From: Sulfitobacter sp. CW3
GTDB lineage: Bacteria; Pseudomonadota; Alphaproteobacteria; Rhodobacterales; Rhodobacteraceae
Length of the DNA: 64,000 nucleotides
Direction: 5' to 3'
Assembly: GCF_019392245.1 (NCBI RefSeq)
Contig: NZ_JAHXRL010000002.1
Span: forward strand, 434,001-498,000
Shown: positions 1-10,063 of the stretch, piece after piece
Position numbering within the stretch: position 1 is the first letter of the stretch
How the letters are laid out: each line of letters starts with the position of its first letter
Position numbers and translations under genes: made by a program
The notes under the pieces: generated by a model
Told to the model about the DNA's origin: nothing
The model's input: the letters and a program-made list of their open reading frames with translations, nothing else
Databases searched by the model: none

Positions 1-649
1 GGTTTTCATTGCGCATCGACGCCAGTGCAAAGCCGTGGCGTGAATTGGCATAGATCAGTTCGTGATTGGCTGGCGGTGTGCGTGACAAGACGCCCAGCCA
101 CCCAAAGGGGTAAACCCGTTCGAATTCCTCGCGTTTATCCGCCGGTATGGTCTGGCGGCTGACCCCGTGGAATCCGTCGCACCCCGCCACAAACTGGCAG
201 TCGATGCGCTGGCGCGTGCCGTCATGGGTATACTCGACATAAGGCGCACCTGTCGTAACATCGTTGATCACCACATCATCGACGTCGTGAATAATGCGCG
301 TGCCCATCGCATCTTGGGCATCATACAGATCGGTCGTTACCTCGGTCTGGCCATAGACCATCACCTTTTTGCCGGTCAGTTCGTGAAAATTGATCCGCAC
401 CATCAGATCATCATCGGTCAGGTAACACCCCTCGTGCGGGATACCCTCGCGGTCCATGCGGTCACCGACCCCTGCCTCGCGCAGCAATTGCACGGTGCCG
501 CTTTCCAGCACACCTGCCCGGATGCGGTCCAACACACGCTTGCGCGAGGTCCGTTCCAGAATAACGGTGTCAACGCCTGCACGGTTTAACAGTTGCGACA
601 AAAGCAAACCCGAAGGGCCACCCCCGATTATGACGACTTCGGTTTTCAT
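1..649 (-). CDS. pobA: 4-hydroxybenzoate 3-monooxygenase, N-terminal part (cut by window edge)
   Basis: FAD-dependent aromatic hydroxylase that converts 4-hydroxybenzoate to protocatechuate with NADPH and O2, feeding the beta-ketoadipate pathway in the cytoplasm. About 216 residues are visible. They open with MKTEVVIIGGGPSGLLLSQL, a Rossmann GxGxxG FAD site, and continue with the PobA-like stretch RIRAGVLESGTVQLL near residue 45 and a CDGFHGVSR segment near residue 160. The ATG is at 649-647. The C-terminal half lies outside the window. It is divergent from the AraC-type gene at 711, the usual pobA/pobR arrangement. The family call is confident; the substrate is inferred from similarity and this context. 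Confidence 0.9.
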   Translation of the reverse strand, partial: MKTEVVIIGGGPSGLLLSQLLNRAGVDTVILERTSRKRVLDRIRAGVLESGTVQLLREAGVGDRMDREGIPHEGCYLTDDDLMVRINFHELTGKKVMVYGQTEVTTDLYDAQDAMGTRIIHDVDDVVINDVTTGAPYVEYTHDGTRQRIDCQFVAGCDGFHGVSRQTIPADKREEFERVYPFGWLGVLSRTPPANHELIYANSRHGFALASMRNEN

Positions 650-710
650 AACGTGCTTATTTCCCTTCGTGATGTTGAAGGGAAAATAGGACGATTGGAG
701 TGTTGCGTGA

Positions 711-1604
711 ATGGACCGGCAGCGCATTCGCTGGTACTATGCGTGCATGATGAATTTGCCGACTATCCCAGAATACATGCTTTATGGTGAAACCGACGCT
801 TTCCCCGATGTGGTACATTGCGAACATATCAAGGACCGCGCACCGGATCATGGATGGCGCATCGCGCCGCATCGACATGCGCAATTGGCGCAGGTGTTTT
901 TCATTCAAACCGGCCATGCAACCTCCGTCGTTGACGGGCAGGAATTCGAACTTTCCGATAACCAGCTGTTCTATGTTCCTGCGCAGGCCGTTCACAGCTT
1001 TGCATTTGCCCCGAACACCCAAGGGATGGTGCAGTCATTTCCCATCTCCGTGCTGCGCAGCATCGCCCCCGCAAATGACGAAGTTGCACGCGCCCTATCG
1101 CTGCCGTTTGTCACGACGCCTGACGCAAAACTGCTAACGCTGATGACCCTGCTCGACACCACATTGGCGGATGGCGGCCCTTACCGAACGCAAACTGCCT
1201 TGGGATTGGCACATGCGGTTTTATCAATCACCGCCGCCCTAAACCCTAATCCGCATGGGCCAGCTGGCACCAAACGTGATCGCAGGCTCGCACAGCTTGA
1301 TCAGTTAATCAGCGATCCCCAAACCGCTGGATGGCGCGTGCAGGAATATGCCGCAAAAATGGGCCTGAGCACCGGGCACCTAAGCCGCCTGTGCCGCGCC
1401 GCCAACGGATTATCCGCCTCAGCATATATCGAGGCACATATCATCCAAGAGGCATGTCGGTTACTGGCTTTCACCCAGCTTTCGGTGGCCGAGGTCGGAT
1501 ACAGGCTTGGATTTACCGATCCTTCCTATTTCTCGCGGCGGTTTCGGGCAGTCCAACAGGAAACGCCGTCGGTCTACCGGCAGCGATTTGTCAGCCAGCC
1601 ATAA
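711..1604 (+). CDS. pobR: AraC-family transcriptional regulator, probable PobR
   Basis: Likely activator of the divergent pobA gene in response to 4-hydroxybenzoate. The N-terminal half contains a cupin-like sensing domain (APHRHAQLAQVFFI, then YVPAQAVHSF). The C-terminal ~100 residues form an AraC double helix-turn-helix ending in VAEVGYRLGFTDPSYFSRRF, the family signature. The start is uncertain: the ATG at 711 has GGAG 10 bp upstream, but family-like sequence only begins at the ATG pair at 747/750 (MMNLPTIPEYMLYGE). The intergenic gap to pobA is about 60 bp and must hold both promoters. The family is certain; the PobR identity is inferred from the neighbour. Confidence 0.85.
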   Translation: MDRQRIRWYYACMMNLPTIPEYMLYGETDAFPDVVHCEHIKDRAPDHGWRIAPHRHAQLAQVFFIQTGHATSVVDGQEFELSDNQLFYVPAQAVHSFAFAPNTQGMVQSFPISVLRSIAPANDEVARALSLPFVTTPDAKLLTLMTLLDTTLADGGPYRTQTALGLAHAVLSITAALNPNPHGPAGTKRDRRLAQLDQLISDPQTAGWRVQEYAAKMGLSTGHLSRLCRAANGLSASAYIEAHIIQEACRLLAFTQLSVAEVGYRLGFTDPSYFSRRFRAVQQETPSVYRQRFVSQP

Positions 1605-1708
1605 GCCGCCCTTAGCGTGCCTAAAAATTGTGCAAGGCGCAAAAATTAGCCTGATATTTACCCGAACGCAGCCGTTTACCATCGCCTCGACAGCGAATTC
1701 CGTTATCC

Positions 1709-2584
1709 ATGATCAGGCTTTTAGCACCACGACGGGAGGGGCCCATTAACATCGCGACACATATCGATCTTGTGCCAGACGCAGTGTCACAGCCCCGCGC
1801 CTTGGGCGATCTGTCTGTGACCAGCAAGACATATGGCGATGCGTCGGTGCTGGGCGATTTGTATCAATCCGGATGCCTCAAGGCGCTGTTTCCACGCGCC
1901 AACGCGACGGGCCTGACGGGCGTTTTTCTGAACACATCTGGCGGGATGACAGGCGGCGATCGTCTGACAATCCGCGCAGACGCCGGGCCAAACAGCCGGT
2001 TAACACTGACCTCCCAAGCGGCCGAACGTGTTTACCTGGCGCAGCCCGGCCCCCCCGCGCAATTGACCAGCACACTGCATGTGGCAAAGGCTGCGCGGAT
2101 CGACTGGCTCCCCCAAGAAACGATTCTCTTCAACGGTGCCGCCTTGCAACGGCGATTGGACGTTGATCTGGCCCCCGATGCCACCTTCTTTGGGGTGGAA
2201 CCGCTGGTTTTTGGCCGTGTCTCGATGGGCGAAACCCTGACCACGGGCAGTTTTGCCGACAACATCACTATTCGCCGCGATGGCGTTCTGATCTTTGCCG
2301 ATGCCGTGCGCCTGTCAGGCGATATCGCTGCGCAAATGGCGGGCCCTGCCACCGCAGCGGGCCAGTTCGCCATGGCCAGCGTGATCTATGCCGCCGCCGA
2401 TGCCGAGGGCCTGCTTGGCCCGTTGCGTGCGCTGCTGCCTGCGACAGCCGGTGCCAGTCTGATCCGGCCCGGCGTGCTTTATGCGCGCGTCCTTGCCCCC
2501 GACAGTTACATCCTGCGCCAGTCTTTGGTGCCGATCATTGCCCGCCTGCACGGCGCGGCCCCACCCAAAACATGGATGCTTTGA
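1709..2584 (+). CDS. ureD: urease accessory protein UreD
   Basis: UreD (UreH) binds apo-urease and, with UreF and UreG, forms the complex that delivers nickel to the active site. The product has 291 residues; the recognisable family core starts around residue 45 with [13 protein letters not shown] and continues with [13 protein letters not shown]. The first ~40 residues are poorly conserved, so a later start is possible. Its stop is one base before the ureA ATG, making it the first gene of the urease operon. The 104-bp upstream gap after the AraC gene should hold the operon promoter, although no convincing hexamers were identified. Confidence 0.93.
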   Translation: MIRLLAPRREGPINIATHIDLVPDAVSQPRALGDLSVTSKTYGDASVLGDLYQSGCLKALFPRANATGLTGVFLNTSGGMTGGDRLTIRADAGPNSRLTLTSQAAERVYLAQPGPPAQLTSTLHVAKAARIDWLPQETILFNGAALQRRLDVDLAPDATFFGVEPLVFGRVSMGETLTTGSFADNITIRRDGVLIFADAVRLSGDIAAQMAGPATAAGQFAMASVIYAAADAEGLLGPLRALLPATAGASLIRPGVLYARVLAPDSYILRQSLVPIIARLHGAAPPKTWML

Positions 2585-2585
2585 C

Positions 2586-2888
2586 ATGCAGCTAACCCCC
2601 CGCGAAAAAGACAAATTGCTGATCGCAATGGCAGCCGAGGTCGCCCGCAAGCGCCTTGCCCGTGGCGTGAAACTGAACCACCCCGAAGCCATCGCCCTGA
2701 TCACCGACACCGTGGTCGAAGGCGCGCGTGATGGCCGCAGTGTCGCCGACATGATGCAAGCGGGCGCTCAAGTCATCACCCGCGACCAATGCATGGAGGG
2801 TATCCCCGAGATGATCCACGACGTCCAAGTCGAAGCCACTTTTCCCGACGGGACCAAGCTGGTCACCGTCCACAATCCTATCCGCTAG
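2586..2888 (+). CDS. ureA: urease subunit gamma
   Basis: Structural gamma subunit of nickel urease, 100 residues, the normal length for a separate UreA. It starts [20 protein letters not shown] and contains the conserved [11 protein letters not shown] and the C-terminal VTVHNPI. The start at 2586 is chosen because it gives the canonical N-terminus and follows the ureD stop by one base; longer in-frame starts would overlap ureD. It is followed 12 bp downstream by a small membrane-protein gene rather than directly by ureB. Confidence 0.97.
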   Translation: MQLTPREKDKLLIAMAAEVARKRLARGVKLNHPEAIALITDTVVEGARDGRSVADMMQAGAQVITRDQCMEGIPEMIHDVQVEATFPDGTKLVTVHNPIR

Positions 2889-2900
2889 AAAGGCCCCGAT

Positions 2901-3086
2901 ATGAAACATCTGATGATCCTGCCCGCTTTGCTTTTGGCCTCTCCTGCGTTGGCGCACCCCGGCTTGCACATCGCCCCGCACGGTGCCGAATGGATGCCGG
3001 TGTTCATGGGCCTCGCCGTAATCGGCACCGCCGCAGCAATCGCCCTACGCGCCCGTATCAAAGCTGCTGCGAAGGCCCGCAAATGA
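2901..3086 (+). CDS. small His-containing membrane protein encoded inside the urease operon
   Basis: A 61-residue protein with an N-terminal signal-like segment ([18 protein letters not shown]), then the short motif [13 protein letters not shown] with four histidines, then one transmembrane helix (about residues 33-50) and a basic tail. The stop overlaps the ureB ATG (ATGA at 3083-3086), so it is translationally coupled to ureB. AGAAAGG precedes the ATG. The histidines next to the predicted membrane face suggest metal handling, possibly nickel, but this is inference. Proteins of this kind are remembered from other rhodobacterial urease operons without an assigned role. Confidence 0.8.
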   Translation: MKHLMILPALLLASPALAHPGLHIAPHGAEWMPVFMGLAVIGTAAAIALRARIKAAAKARK

Positions 3087-3388
3087 TCCCCGGCGAAATC
3101 TTTTGCGCTGATGGTGACATCACCCTGAACGCGGGTCGCGAGGCGATCACGCTCATGGTGGCCAACACCGGTGACCGCCCCGTGCAGGTCGGCAGCCACT
3201 ATCATTTTGCCGAAACCAACCCCGCGCTGGATTTCGACCGCACCGCCGCCCACGGCTGCCGTCTGGACATTGCCGCTGGCACCGCCGTGCGTTTTGAGCC
3301 CGGCCAGCGCCGCGAGGTGAACCTGATCCCGCTCGCAGGCGACCGCAAGGTTTTCGGGTTTAACGCCGCTGTGATGGGCGCGCTTTAA
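3083..3388 (+). CDS. ureB: urease subunit beta
   Basis: Structural beta subunit of urease, 101 residues. Family features are the opening [20 protein letters not shown], the central [18 protein letters not shown] and the C-terminal GFNAAVMG. The ATG at 3083 overlaps the stop of the small membrane-protein gene. It assembles with UreA and UreC in the (alpha beta gamma)3 holoenzyme. The stop is 25 bp before ureC, and a purine-rich AGAGGAAAGAG in that gap serves as the ureC ribosome-binding site. Confidence 0.97.
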   Translation: MIPGEIFCADGDITLNAGREAITLMVANTGDRPVQVGSHYHFAETNPALDFDRTAAHGCRLDIAAGTAVRFEPGQRREVNLIPLAGDRKVFGFNAAVMGAL

Positions 3389-3413
3389 CGCGCAAAGAGG
3401 AAAGAGATCGACC

Positions 3414-5123
3414 ATGACCACCAAACTGCCCCGCTCTGAATATGCTGCCATGTACGGCCCGACCACGGGCGACCGTCTACGTCTGGCCGATACCGATCTG
3501 ATTATCGAGGTCGAGCGCGACCTGACGACCTATGGCGAAGAGGTTAAATTCGGCGGCGGCAAGGTCATCCGCGACGGGATGGGGCAGTCTCAGGTCACGC
3601 GAGCGAATGGGGCGGTCGATACCGTGATCACCAACGCGCTGATCGTGGACCATTCCGGCATCTACAAGGCGGATGTCGCGCTGAAAGACGGGCGGATCGC
3701 TGGCATCGGCAAAGCAGGCAACCCTGACACACAACCCAACGTCGACATCATCATCGGACCGGGAACCGAAATCATCGCGGGCGAAGGCCGGATCCTGACC
3801 GCGGGCGGGTTTGACAGCCACATCCACTTTATCGCGCCCCAGCAGATGGAGGATTCGCTGCATTCCGGCGTGACTACCTGTTTCGGCGGCGGCACTGGTC
3901 CTGCCCATGGAACGCTTGCCACCACCTGCACCCCCGGACCGTGGCACATCGGGCGGATGTTGCAGGCGATGGACGGCGTGGTGATGAACATCGGCCTATC
4001 GGGCAAGGGCAACGCCAGCCAGCCCGGCGCGTTGGTCGAGATGGTCAATGCCGGGGCCTGTTCGCTGAAACTGCACGAGGATTGGGGCACCACACCTGCC
4101 GCGATTGATTGCTGCCTGTCGGTCGCCGATGACATGGACGTGCAGGTGATGATCCATACCGACACGCTGAACGAATCCGGCTTTGTCGAACATACGCTGG
4201 CCGCCATGAAAGGCCGCACAATCCACGCTTTCCACACCGAAGGTGCGGGTGGCGGACACGCACCCGATATAATAAAGATTTGCGGCGAAGAACATGTTTT
4301 GCCGTCCTCCACCAACCCGACGCGCCCCTTTACAGTGAACACGCTAGAAGAGCATCTGGACATGCTTATGGTCTGTCACCACCTTGATAAATCGATCCCC
4401 GAAGACGTCGCCTTTGCCGAAAGCCGGATCAGGCGCGAAACGATCGCCGCCGAGGATATCCTGCATGACATCGGCGCATTTTCGATCATCGCGTCCGACA
4501 GTCAGGCGATGGGCCGCGTGGGCGAGGTGTTGATCCGCACATGGCAAACCGCCGACAAGATGCGCAAACAGCGCGGGCGTCTGCCCGAGGAAACCGGCGA
4601 CAACGACAACTTCCGCGTCAAACGCTACATCGCGAAATACACGATCAACCCCGCAATTGCCCACGGGGTCAGCCGCGAGATCGGGTCGATCGAGGTTGGT
4701 AAAAAGGCCGATCTGGTGCTGTGGAACCCTGCGTTTTTTGGTGTGAAACCCGAAATGGTGTTAATGTCGGGCATGATCGTCGTGGCACAAATGGGCGACC
4801 CGAACGCGTCGATCCCCACGCCGCAGCCTGTCTATACCCGCCCCATGTTTGGCGCGTACGGCAGCGCGTTGCAGCATTGTGCCGTCACTTTCATTTCTGA
4901 GGCCGCACAATCAAACGGGTTGCGTGATAGCCTTGGCCTGTCCAAGCAGACCATCGCCGTCAAAAACACCCGCAATATCGGGAAATCGGACCTGATCCAC
5001 AATTCGGCCACCCCCAAGGTCGAGGTAAACCCCGAAACCTACGAGGTGCGCGCAGATGGCGAATTGCTGACCTGCCAACCCGCCGAAACCCTGCCCATGG
5101 CACAACGCTATTTCATGTTCTGA
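3414..5123 (+). CDS. ureC: urease subunit alpha (catalytic)
   Basis: Catalytic subunit that hydrolyses urea to ammonia and carbamate at a di-nickel centre. At 569 residues it has the standard length. The metal and catalytic residues are all present: FDSHIHF near residue 133 (two His), LKLHEDWG near 218 (the carbamylated Lys bridge), HTDTLNE near 247, [15 protein letters not shown] near 270, the flap [20 protein letters not shown] near 320, and the Asp of [14 protein letters not shown] near 360. No damage is visible. It is flanked by ureB and ureE in the same operon. Confidence 0.99.
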   Translation: MTTKLPRSEYAAMYGPTTGDRLRLADTDLIIEVERDLTTYGEEVKFGGGKVIRDGMGQSQVTRANGAVDTVITNALIVDHSGIYKADVALKDGRIAGIGKAGNPDTQPNVDIIIGPGTEIIAGEGRILTAGGFDSHIHFIAPQQMEDSLHSGVTTCFGGGTGPAHGTLATTCTPGPWHIGRMLQAMDGVVMNIGLSGKGNASQPGALVEMVNAGACSLKLHEDWGTTPAAIDCCLSVADDMDVQVMIHTDTLNESGFVEHTLAAMKGRTIHAFHTEGAGGGHAPDIIKICGEEHVLPSSTNPTRPFTVNTLEEHLDMLMVCHHLDKSIPEDVAFAESRIRRETIAAEDILHDIGAFSIIASDSQAMGRVGEVLIRTWQTADKMRKQRGRLPEETGDNDNFRVKRYIAKYTINPAIAHGVSREIGSIEVGKKADLVLWNPAFFGVKPEMVLMSGMIVVAQMGDPNASIPTPQPVYTRPMFGAYGSALQHCAVTFISEAAQSNGLRDSLGLSKQTIAVKNTRNIGKSDLIHNSATPKVEVNPETYEVRADGELLTCQPAETLPMAQRYFMF

Positions 5124-5131
5124 GGCCCGAT

Positions 5132-5584
5132 ATGACCGACCTTACGCCCGCCCACACGATCAAACGCAGCGGCCACTGGGATGATGCCCATGACAGCTGT
5201 GTGTTGACCTATGATGAACGGTTCCTGCGCCGCAAACGCCTGCTGACCGCCCATAACCAAGGGTTCCTTGTTGACCTGCCGCATACGGAATCGCTCAACC
5301 ACGGGGATGCGTTCCAACTGGAAGACGGGAAGCTGATCGAAGTCATCGCCGCCGAGGAAGCCTTGCTTGAGATCACAGGCGAAGATCTGGTGCGGCTGGC
5401 GTGGCATATCGGCAACCGCCATTGCCCCTGTCAGGTCGAACCGACGCGCCTGCTGATCCAGAACGACCACGTGATCCGCGACATGCTGGGCAAGCTGGGT
5501 GCGACCCTGCGTGATGTGTCTGAACCCTTCATCCCCGAAGGCGGTGCCTATGGTCACGGGCGCACACACAGCCACGCCCATTGA
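5132..5584 (+). CDS. ureE: urease accessory protein UreE (nickel metallochaperone)
   Basis: Nickel-binding metallochaperone that passes Ni(II) to the UreDFG-urease complex. The 150-residue protein has the UreE core with LAWHIGNRHCPCQVEP near residue 90 (the conserved inter-subunit histidine region) and a short histidine-containing tail HGRTHSHAH. The tail is a modest version of the His-rich C-terminus seen in Klebsiella UreE. The ATG at 5132 is 8 bp after ureC. The stop overlaps the ureF ATG (5584). Confidence 0.96.
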   Translation: MTDLTPAHTIKRSGHWDDAHDSCVLTYDERFLRRKRLLTAHNQGFLVDLPHTESLNHGDAFQLEDGKLIEVIAAEEALLEITGEDLVRLAWHIGNRHCPCQVEPTRLLIQNDHVIRDMLGKLGATLRDVSEPFIPEGGAYGHGRTHSHAH

Positions 5585-6219
5585 TGCAAACGCAATCGCT
5601 CATCACCTTGGCGCAATGGCTGTCGCCCAGCTTTCCGGTTGGCGCTTTCAGCTATAGTCACGGGCTCGAGATGGCTGTGCATGATGGCACGATCCATGAT
5701 GCGGCTTCGCTGCAAGCGTGGCTGGGCGATATCATCGCCCACGGTGCAGGACGAACCGATGCGATTCTACTCAACGCTGGCTTTCAGGGCGAGGGATTGG
5801 CAGACGTTGATGCGCTGGCGCGCGCCCTTGCCCCGTCATCAGAGCGGCTGTCCGAGACCACACAACAAGGTGCGGCCTTTGTGCGGGTGGTGAATGACGT
5901 CTGGGGGCATGGCTTGCCCGATCTGACGCTGCCTGTGGCTTTCGGTGCGGCCTGTGCGGCCCAAGGCTTGCCGGTGAAAGACGCCGCGCAAATGTTCCTG
6001 CACGCCTTTGTCAGTGCCCTTGTCTCTGCCGCCATCCGCGCTGTGCCTTTGGGCCAAACCGACGGGCAGCGGGTGATCACTGTCCTTGCCCCGCTGTGCC
6101 AGCAAACGGTTGAAACCGCCCTGACCCAAACCATCGACGACATCGGCAGCGCCTGTTTTCTGGCCGACATTGCGTCGATGCGACACGAAACGCTTTACTC
6201 AAGGATGTTCCAAACATGA
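5584..6219 (+). CDS. ureF: urease accessory protein UreF
   Basis: UreF forms the UreD-F-G nickel-insertion complex and gates UreG GTPase activity. The product has 211 residues and the typical N-terminus [21 protein letters not shown], followed by an all-helical body. The ATG at 5584 overlaps the ureE stop TGA (ATGA), which fits the operon's coupling style better than the in-frame TTG one codon upstream. The stop overlaps ureG in the same way. Confidence 0.95.
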   Translation: MQTQSLITLAQWLSPSFPVGAFSYSHGLEMAVHDGTIHDAASLQAWLGDIIAHGAGRTDAILLNAGFQGEGLADVDALARALAPSSERLSETTQQGAAFVRVVNDVWGHGLPDLTLPVAFGAACAAQGLPVKDAAQMFLHAFVSALVSAAIRAVPLGQTDGQRVITVLAPLCQQTVETALTQTIDDIGSACFLADIASMRHETLYSRMFQT

Positions 6220-6845
6220 CCTCACCCCATGGCCCTTTGCGGATCGGAATTGGTGGCCCTGTGGGCGCGGGCAAAACCACGCTGACGGCCGCCCTGTGTC
6301 GGGCCATGCGCGACCGCTGGTCTATCGCTGTGATCACCAATGACATCTATACCCAAGAAGACGCCGAAGCCCTGATGCGGATGCAGGTGCTGCCCCAAGA
6401 CAGAATCATCGGGGTCGAAACCGGCGGCTGCCCCCACACCGCAATTCGCGAGGATGCTTCGATCAATTTGGCCGCTGTGGCGCGGATGCAGGAACGTCAT
6501 TCTGATCTGGATTGCATATTGATTGAATCGGGCGGCGATAACCTGTCTGCCACCTTTAGCCCCGAACTGGCCGACATCACTTTATATGTCATCGATGTCG
6601 CCGCAGGCGAAGAAATCCCTCGCAAGGGCGGCCCTGCGATCACCAAGTCGGACATCCTGATCATCAATAAAACAGACCTCGCACCCTATGTCGGGGCATC
6701 GCTGGACGTGATGGACCGTGATGCAAAACGGATGCGCGGCGACCGCCCGTTTGTGTTTGCCGCGATGAAAACCGATCAAGGTGTCGCCGACGTTCTGGAT
6801 TTGATCATACAGATTGGTGGCTTACAGCCGGTTCCCGCTGATTGA
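6216..6845 (+). CDS. ureG: urease accessory GTPase UreG
   Basis: SIMIBI-class GTPase that powers nickel delivery to urease. The 209-residue protein has the P-loop [11 protein letters not shown] (residues 8-18), the UreG metal-binding CPH within [13 protein letters not shown], and the guanine-specificity motif NKTDLAP. It is the last gene of the ureD-G operon. Its ATG overlaps the ureF stop. No nickel or urea transporter gene lies in the 135 bp downstream, so uptake must be encoded elsewhere. Confidence 0.98.
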   Translation: MTSPHGPLRIGIGGPVGAGKTTLTAALCRAMRDRWSIAVITNDIYTQEDAEALMRMQVLPQDRIIGVETGGCPHTAIREDASINLAAVARMQERHSDLDCILIESGGDNLSATFSPELADITLYVIDVAAGEEIPRKGGPAITKSDILIINKTDLAPYVGASLDVMDRDAKRMRGDRPFVFAAMKTDQGVADVLDLIIQIGGLQPVPAD

Positions 6846-6981
6846 ACATTTGTAATAAAACTGGCGGATTCCTGCCGTTGGTTAACAGAGCGCTTTGATT
6901 TTTACCTGAAATCGTCAAAGCTCCGCCGTGCTTCGCCCGGACAGTGAAGCACGGATAGGCAACCATTGAGGGCAGCAAAAA

Positions 6982-7599
6982 ATGAGCGTGAAACACGCCT
7001 TATCGACAAAAATCAGCATTCCATTTCTATGTTTGGGGCTACTTTTCGCAGCGGGTTGTGCGCAATCGCCGTCAGGGCTGCGGACACTTTCGTCGGCAGA
7101 CATCAACCCCGAGCTACACGCCATGGCGATTCGCGAAGTGCGCGCCTTGCAGTCACAAGGCCGCCGCGTTTGGTGCGTACCTTTTGCGCGTAACGCCAGC
7201 GGTGTGAATATCCGCGGCAATGCGAATACCTGGTGGAGCCAAGCCAAGGGCCAATATACGCGCGGCAAGGAACCAACAGCCGGTGCTGTGATGGCATTCA
7301 AGGGAACCAACCGTAACCCGATGGGCCATGTTGCGGTGGTGTCCAAAGTGGTGTCTCCGCGCGAAGTTCTGGTCGATCACGCGAATTGGGAACGTAACAA
7401 AATCTCCCTTCAGATGAGCGTCATTGACGTATCGCCACGCAACGACTGGTCCAATGTGCGCCTAGAAAGCCAACCAGGTACATATGGTAGGGGCTATCCT
7501 ATCAATGGTTTCATCTACCCGGACAACAAACTTCACCCAAATACCCATGCCGCATCCAATCCGACATTCGCGTTCATGGACACCGCCGCTAAACCCTAG
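6982..7599 (+). CDS. CHAP-domain lipoprotein, probable cell-wall amidase or endopeptidase
   Basis: A 205-residue exported protein. The N-terminus carries a hydrophobic segment ending in LFAAGC, a plausible lipobox. A CHAP (NlpC/P60-like cysteine hydrolase) core follows: the nucleophile Cys in RRVWCVPFARNASG (near residue 66), NTWWSQA, and the catalytic His in NPMGHVAVVSKV (near residue 113). CHAP enzymes cleave peptidoglycan peptides or amide bonds. The gene stands alone between the urease operon and the helicase. The exact bond cleaved cannot be told from the sequence. Confidence 0.8.
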   Translation: MSVKHALSTKISIPFLCLGLLFAAGCAQSPSGLRTLSSADINPELHAMAIREVRALQSQGRRVWCVPFARNASGVNIRGNANTWWSQAKGQYTRGKEPTAGAVMAFKGTNRNPMGHVAVVSKVVSPREVLVDHANWERNKISLQMSVIDVSPRNDWSNVRLESQPGTYGRGYPINGFIYPDNKLHPNTHAASNPTFAFMDTAAKP

Positions 7600-7612
7600 T
7601 GAAAATCGTGAT

Positions 7613-7633
7613 GCCCCGGCATGGCACCGGGGC
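7613..7633 (+). terminator. GC-rich hairpin after the CHAP gene
   Basis: Perfect 7-bp stem GCCCCGG / CCGGGGC with a 7-nt loop, 14 bp after the stop codon. No T-run follows, so it may act as a weak or Rho-assisted terminator. The rest of the gap to the helicase (7634-7881) shows no other gene. Confidence 0.45.
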
Positions 7634-7881
7634 GTTACGCAGTTCATGCCGGGCGCAATTGGGTTTTGATCAGATCAATCTCATCGCCCCCCCCACAATT
7701 CGAAACGACACGACACTAAAACTGAAAAGCCAAACCAAGCCTATAATTAATCGCTTTCGACAAAGTCATGTACATTCTGGCCACAAGCGATTAGGGACGG
7801 CGGCAACACTCGGCTGGCGTGCGCGCCATTGCCGTGCCGCGCGCATTTTTGCCGCCCTTTTTATTCAGTCAGGACTTACCG

Positions 7882-10056
7882 TTGATCCAAACCATCGCAG
7901 ACGCGCTTGCCAAACAAGGCTATGAAACGCTCACACCCGTACAACAGGCGGTCACAGATCCGGCCCTTGCCGACGCTGACCTCTTGGTATCCGCACAAAC
8001 CGGATCAGGCAAGACCGTTGGTTTTGGCCTGGCGATCGCGCCAACCTTGCTTGGCGATTCCGAGAAATTCGGCCATGCGGGCGCACCCCTTGCGCTGATC
8101 ATTGCGCCCACCCGCGAACTGGCCATGCAGGTCAGCCGCGAACTGACGTGGCTATACGGCCCGGCCGGCGCTGTCGTCACCACCTGTGTGGGCGGCATGG
8201 ACACGCGCACAGAACGCCGTGCACTGGACCGCGGCGCACATGTTGTTGTCGCCACACCGGGCCGGTTGTGCGACCACATCAAACGTAACAACATCAACCT
8301 GTCGGACATCCGCGCCGTGGTGCTGGACGAAGCCGACGAAATGCTGGATCTCGGGTTCCGCGACGAGCTTGAGTTCATTCTTTCGGAAGCCCCCGAAGAA
8401 CGCCGCACCTTGCTGTTCTCTGCGACCGTCCCTGCGGCGATTGCCAAGCTGGCGAAATCCTACCAGCGCAACGCACAGCGCGTTGAAACCATCGGCGAGG
8501 CCAAGCAGCACACCGATATCGAATACCGCGCCCTGACCGTGCACCCGCGCGATACGGAAAACGCGATCATCAACGTGTTGCGGTTCTACGAGGCCAAGAA
8601 CGCCATCGTCTTCTGTAACACCCGCGCTGCCGTTGCGCGCCTGACCACACGGTTCACGAACCGTGGTTTCTCGGTCGTGGCGCTGTCGGGCGAGCTGTCG
8701 CAATCCGAACGTACGAACGCATTGCAGGCGCTGCGCGATGGCCGCGCCCGCGTGTGTATCGCGACGGATGTTGCGGCACGTGGGATCGATTTGCCCAACC
8801 TCGAACTGGTTATCCACGCCGATCTGCCATCCAACTCCGACACGCTGCTGCACCGCTCTGGCCGGACCGGCCGCGCGGGACGCAAAGGTGTGTCTGCCCT
8901 GATCGTACCTGCTAAACTGCGCAGCAAAGCCAACCGCCTGATCGGTGGTGCCAAGCTGAAAGTCGAATGGGCGAACCCGCCCTCGGCCGAAGAGGTCAAC
9001 GCCGAAGACGAGAAACGCTTGCTGGCCGATCCAGCTTGGTCGGATCCGATCCCCGATGATGCGGCAGGCTTTGTTGCCAATCTGGTCGAACAGTTCAGCG
9101 CCGAACAACTGGCAACGGCTTTTGTGAACCTCTACCGTGCCCGTCAGTCCGCGCCAGAACAGCTGGCCGAACCCGGTACACCCGCCGATGAAAAACCACG
9201 TGGCGATTTTGGCCCTTCTGTCTGGTTCTCGATTTCTGTCGGGCGCAACCAAGACGCCGAACCACGCACCATCCTGCCGATGATTTGCCGCATGGGCGAT
9301 CTGACCAAGGATGACGTGGGCGCGATCCGCGTACAGCCCAGCCATACCTTCGTCGAAATCCTAGCCAAGTCTGAGGCGAAATTCACCAATGCGCTTGGCC
9401 CCGATATGAAAGTCGAAGACGGCGCAATCGTCACCAAGCTTGACAAGGCACCTGACCTGTCGCGCGGGCCGAAACCCGGCGGCCGCGGGCCAAAGCCTGA
9501 TCGGGGTCCCAAGCCTGACCGCGGCCCCCGCGCTGAGCGCGCCCCGCGCCCGGCCTATGATCCTGATGCCCCACGCGCCCCGCGAAAACCCCGCGCCGAG
9601 ACAGCCGAAGCTCCAGTCGCGTTCAGTGAAAAGCCACGTGGCCCAAAGCCCCAAGGTGATAAACCACGCGGCGACAAACCCAAGTTCGACAAACCGCGCG
9701 CACCCAAGGGCGAACGCCCGCCAAAGTCGCACAAGACGGAACGCAGCCCCATGAAACCGGGGGCAGCGCCCAAACCAAAGTCGAATCCAAAGCCCGACGC
9801 TTTTGACAAGCCCGCGGGCAAGCCAAAGGCCAAAGCGGTCTGGAAAAAAGAGAAGTCCGACGCCCCCCGCGGTGATGCGAAACCAACTGGGGACAAGCCG
9901 TTCAACACACGCGCCACTGATCCATCAAAGCGTTTTGTGCCACCGAACAAGCTGGGTCAGGCTGGCGGCAAACCAAAAGGCGGCAAACCCGCAGGCCGAC
10001 CAAAAGGCGGCGAAGGTGCGCCTAAACGCCCCAAAAGCAGCTTCCGTCCCAAGTAA
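7882..10056 (+). CDS. DEAD-box ATP-dependent RNA helicase with long basic C-terminal tail
   Basis: ATP-dependent RNA unwinding enzyme, probably in ribosome assembly, RNA decay or cold response. Both RecA domains are complete: Q motif (GYETLTPVQ), Walker A (SAQTGSGKT), DEAD (VLDEADEML), SAT (LFSATVP), and HRSGRTGRAG in domain 2. A DbpA-like RNA-binding fold is suggested around residues 440-510. It is followed by ~200 residues of low complexity rich in Lys, Pro, Arg, Gly and Asp (repeats such as RGPKPDRGPKPD). The TTG at 7882 has AGGA 7 bp upstream and is preferred; an in-frame GTG at 7819 would add 21 unconserved residues. Confidence 0.9.
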   Translation: MIQTIADALAKQGYETLTPVQQAVTDPALADADLLVSAQTGSGKTVGFGLAIAPTLLGDSEKFGHAGAPLALIIAPTRELAMQVSRELTWLYGPAGAVVTTCVGGMDTRTERRALDRGAHVVVATPGRLCDHIKRNNINLSDIRAVVLDEADEMLDLGFRDELEFILSEAPEERRTLLFSATVPAAIAKLAKSYQRNAQRVETIGEAKQHTDIEYRALTVHPRDTENAIINVLRFYEAKNAIVFCNTRAAVARLTTRFTNRGFSVVALSGELSQSERTNALQALRDGRARVCIATDVAARGIDLPNLELVIHADLPSNSDTLLHRSGRTGRAGRKGVSALIVPAKLRSKANRLIGGAKLKVEWANPPSAEEVNAEDEKRLLADPAWSDPIPDDAAGFVANLVEQFSAEQLATAFVNLYRARQSAPEQLAEPGTPADEKPRGDFGPSVWFSISVGRNQDAEPRTILPMICRMGDLTKDDVGAIRVQPSHTFVEILAKSEAKFTNALGPDMKVEDGAIVTKLDKAPDLSRGPKPGGRGPKPDRGPKPDRGPRAERAPRPAYDPDAPRAPRKPRAETAEAPVAFSEKPRGPKPQGDKPRGDKPKFDKPRAPKGERPPKSHKTERSPMKPGAAPKPKSNPKPDAFDKPAGKPKAKAVWKKEKSDAPRGDAKPTGDKPFNTRATDPSKRFVPPNKLGQAGGKPKGGKPAGRPKGGEGAPKRPKSSFRPK

Positions 10057-10063
10057 GTGATAT

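Noticed and set aside
8152-9345. 397-codon open frame on the minus strand
   Set aside because: It lies wholly antisense to the well-supported DEAD-box helicase and its translation has no recognisable domain; long antisense frames are common in GC-rich genes.
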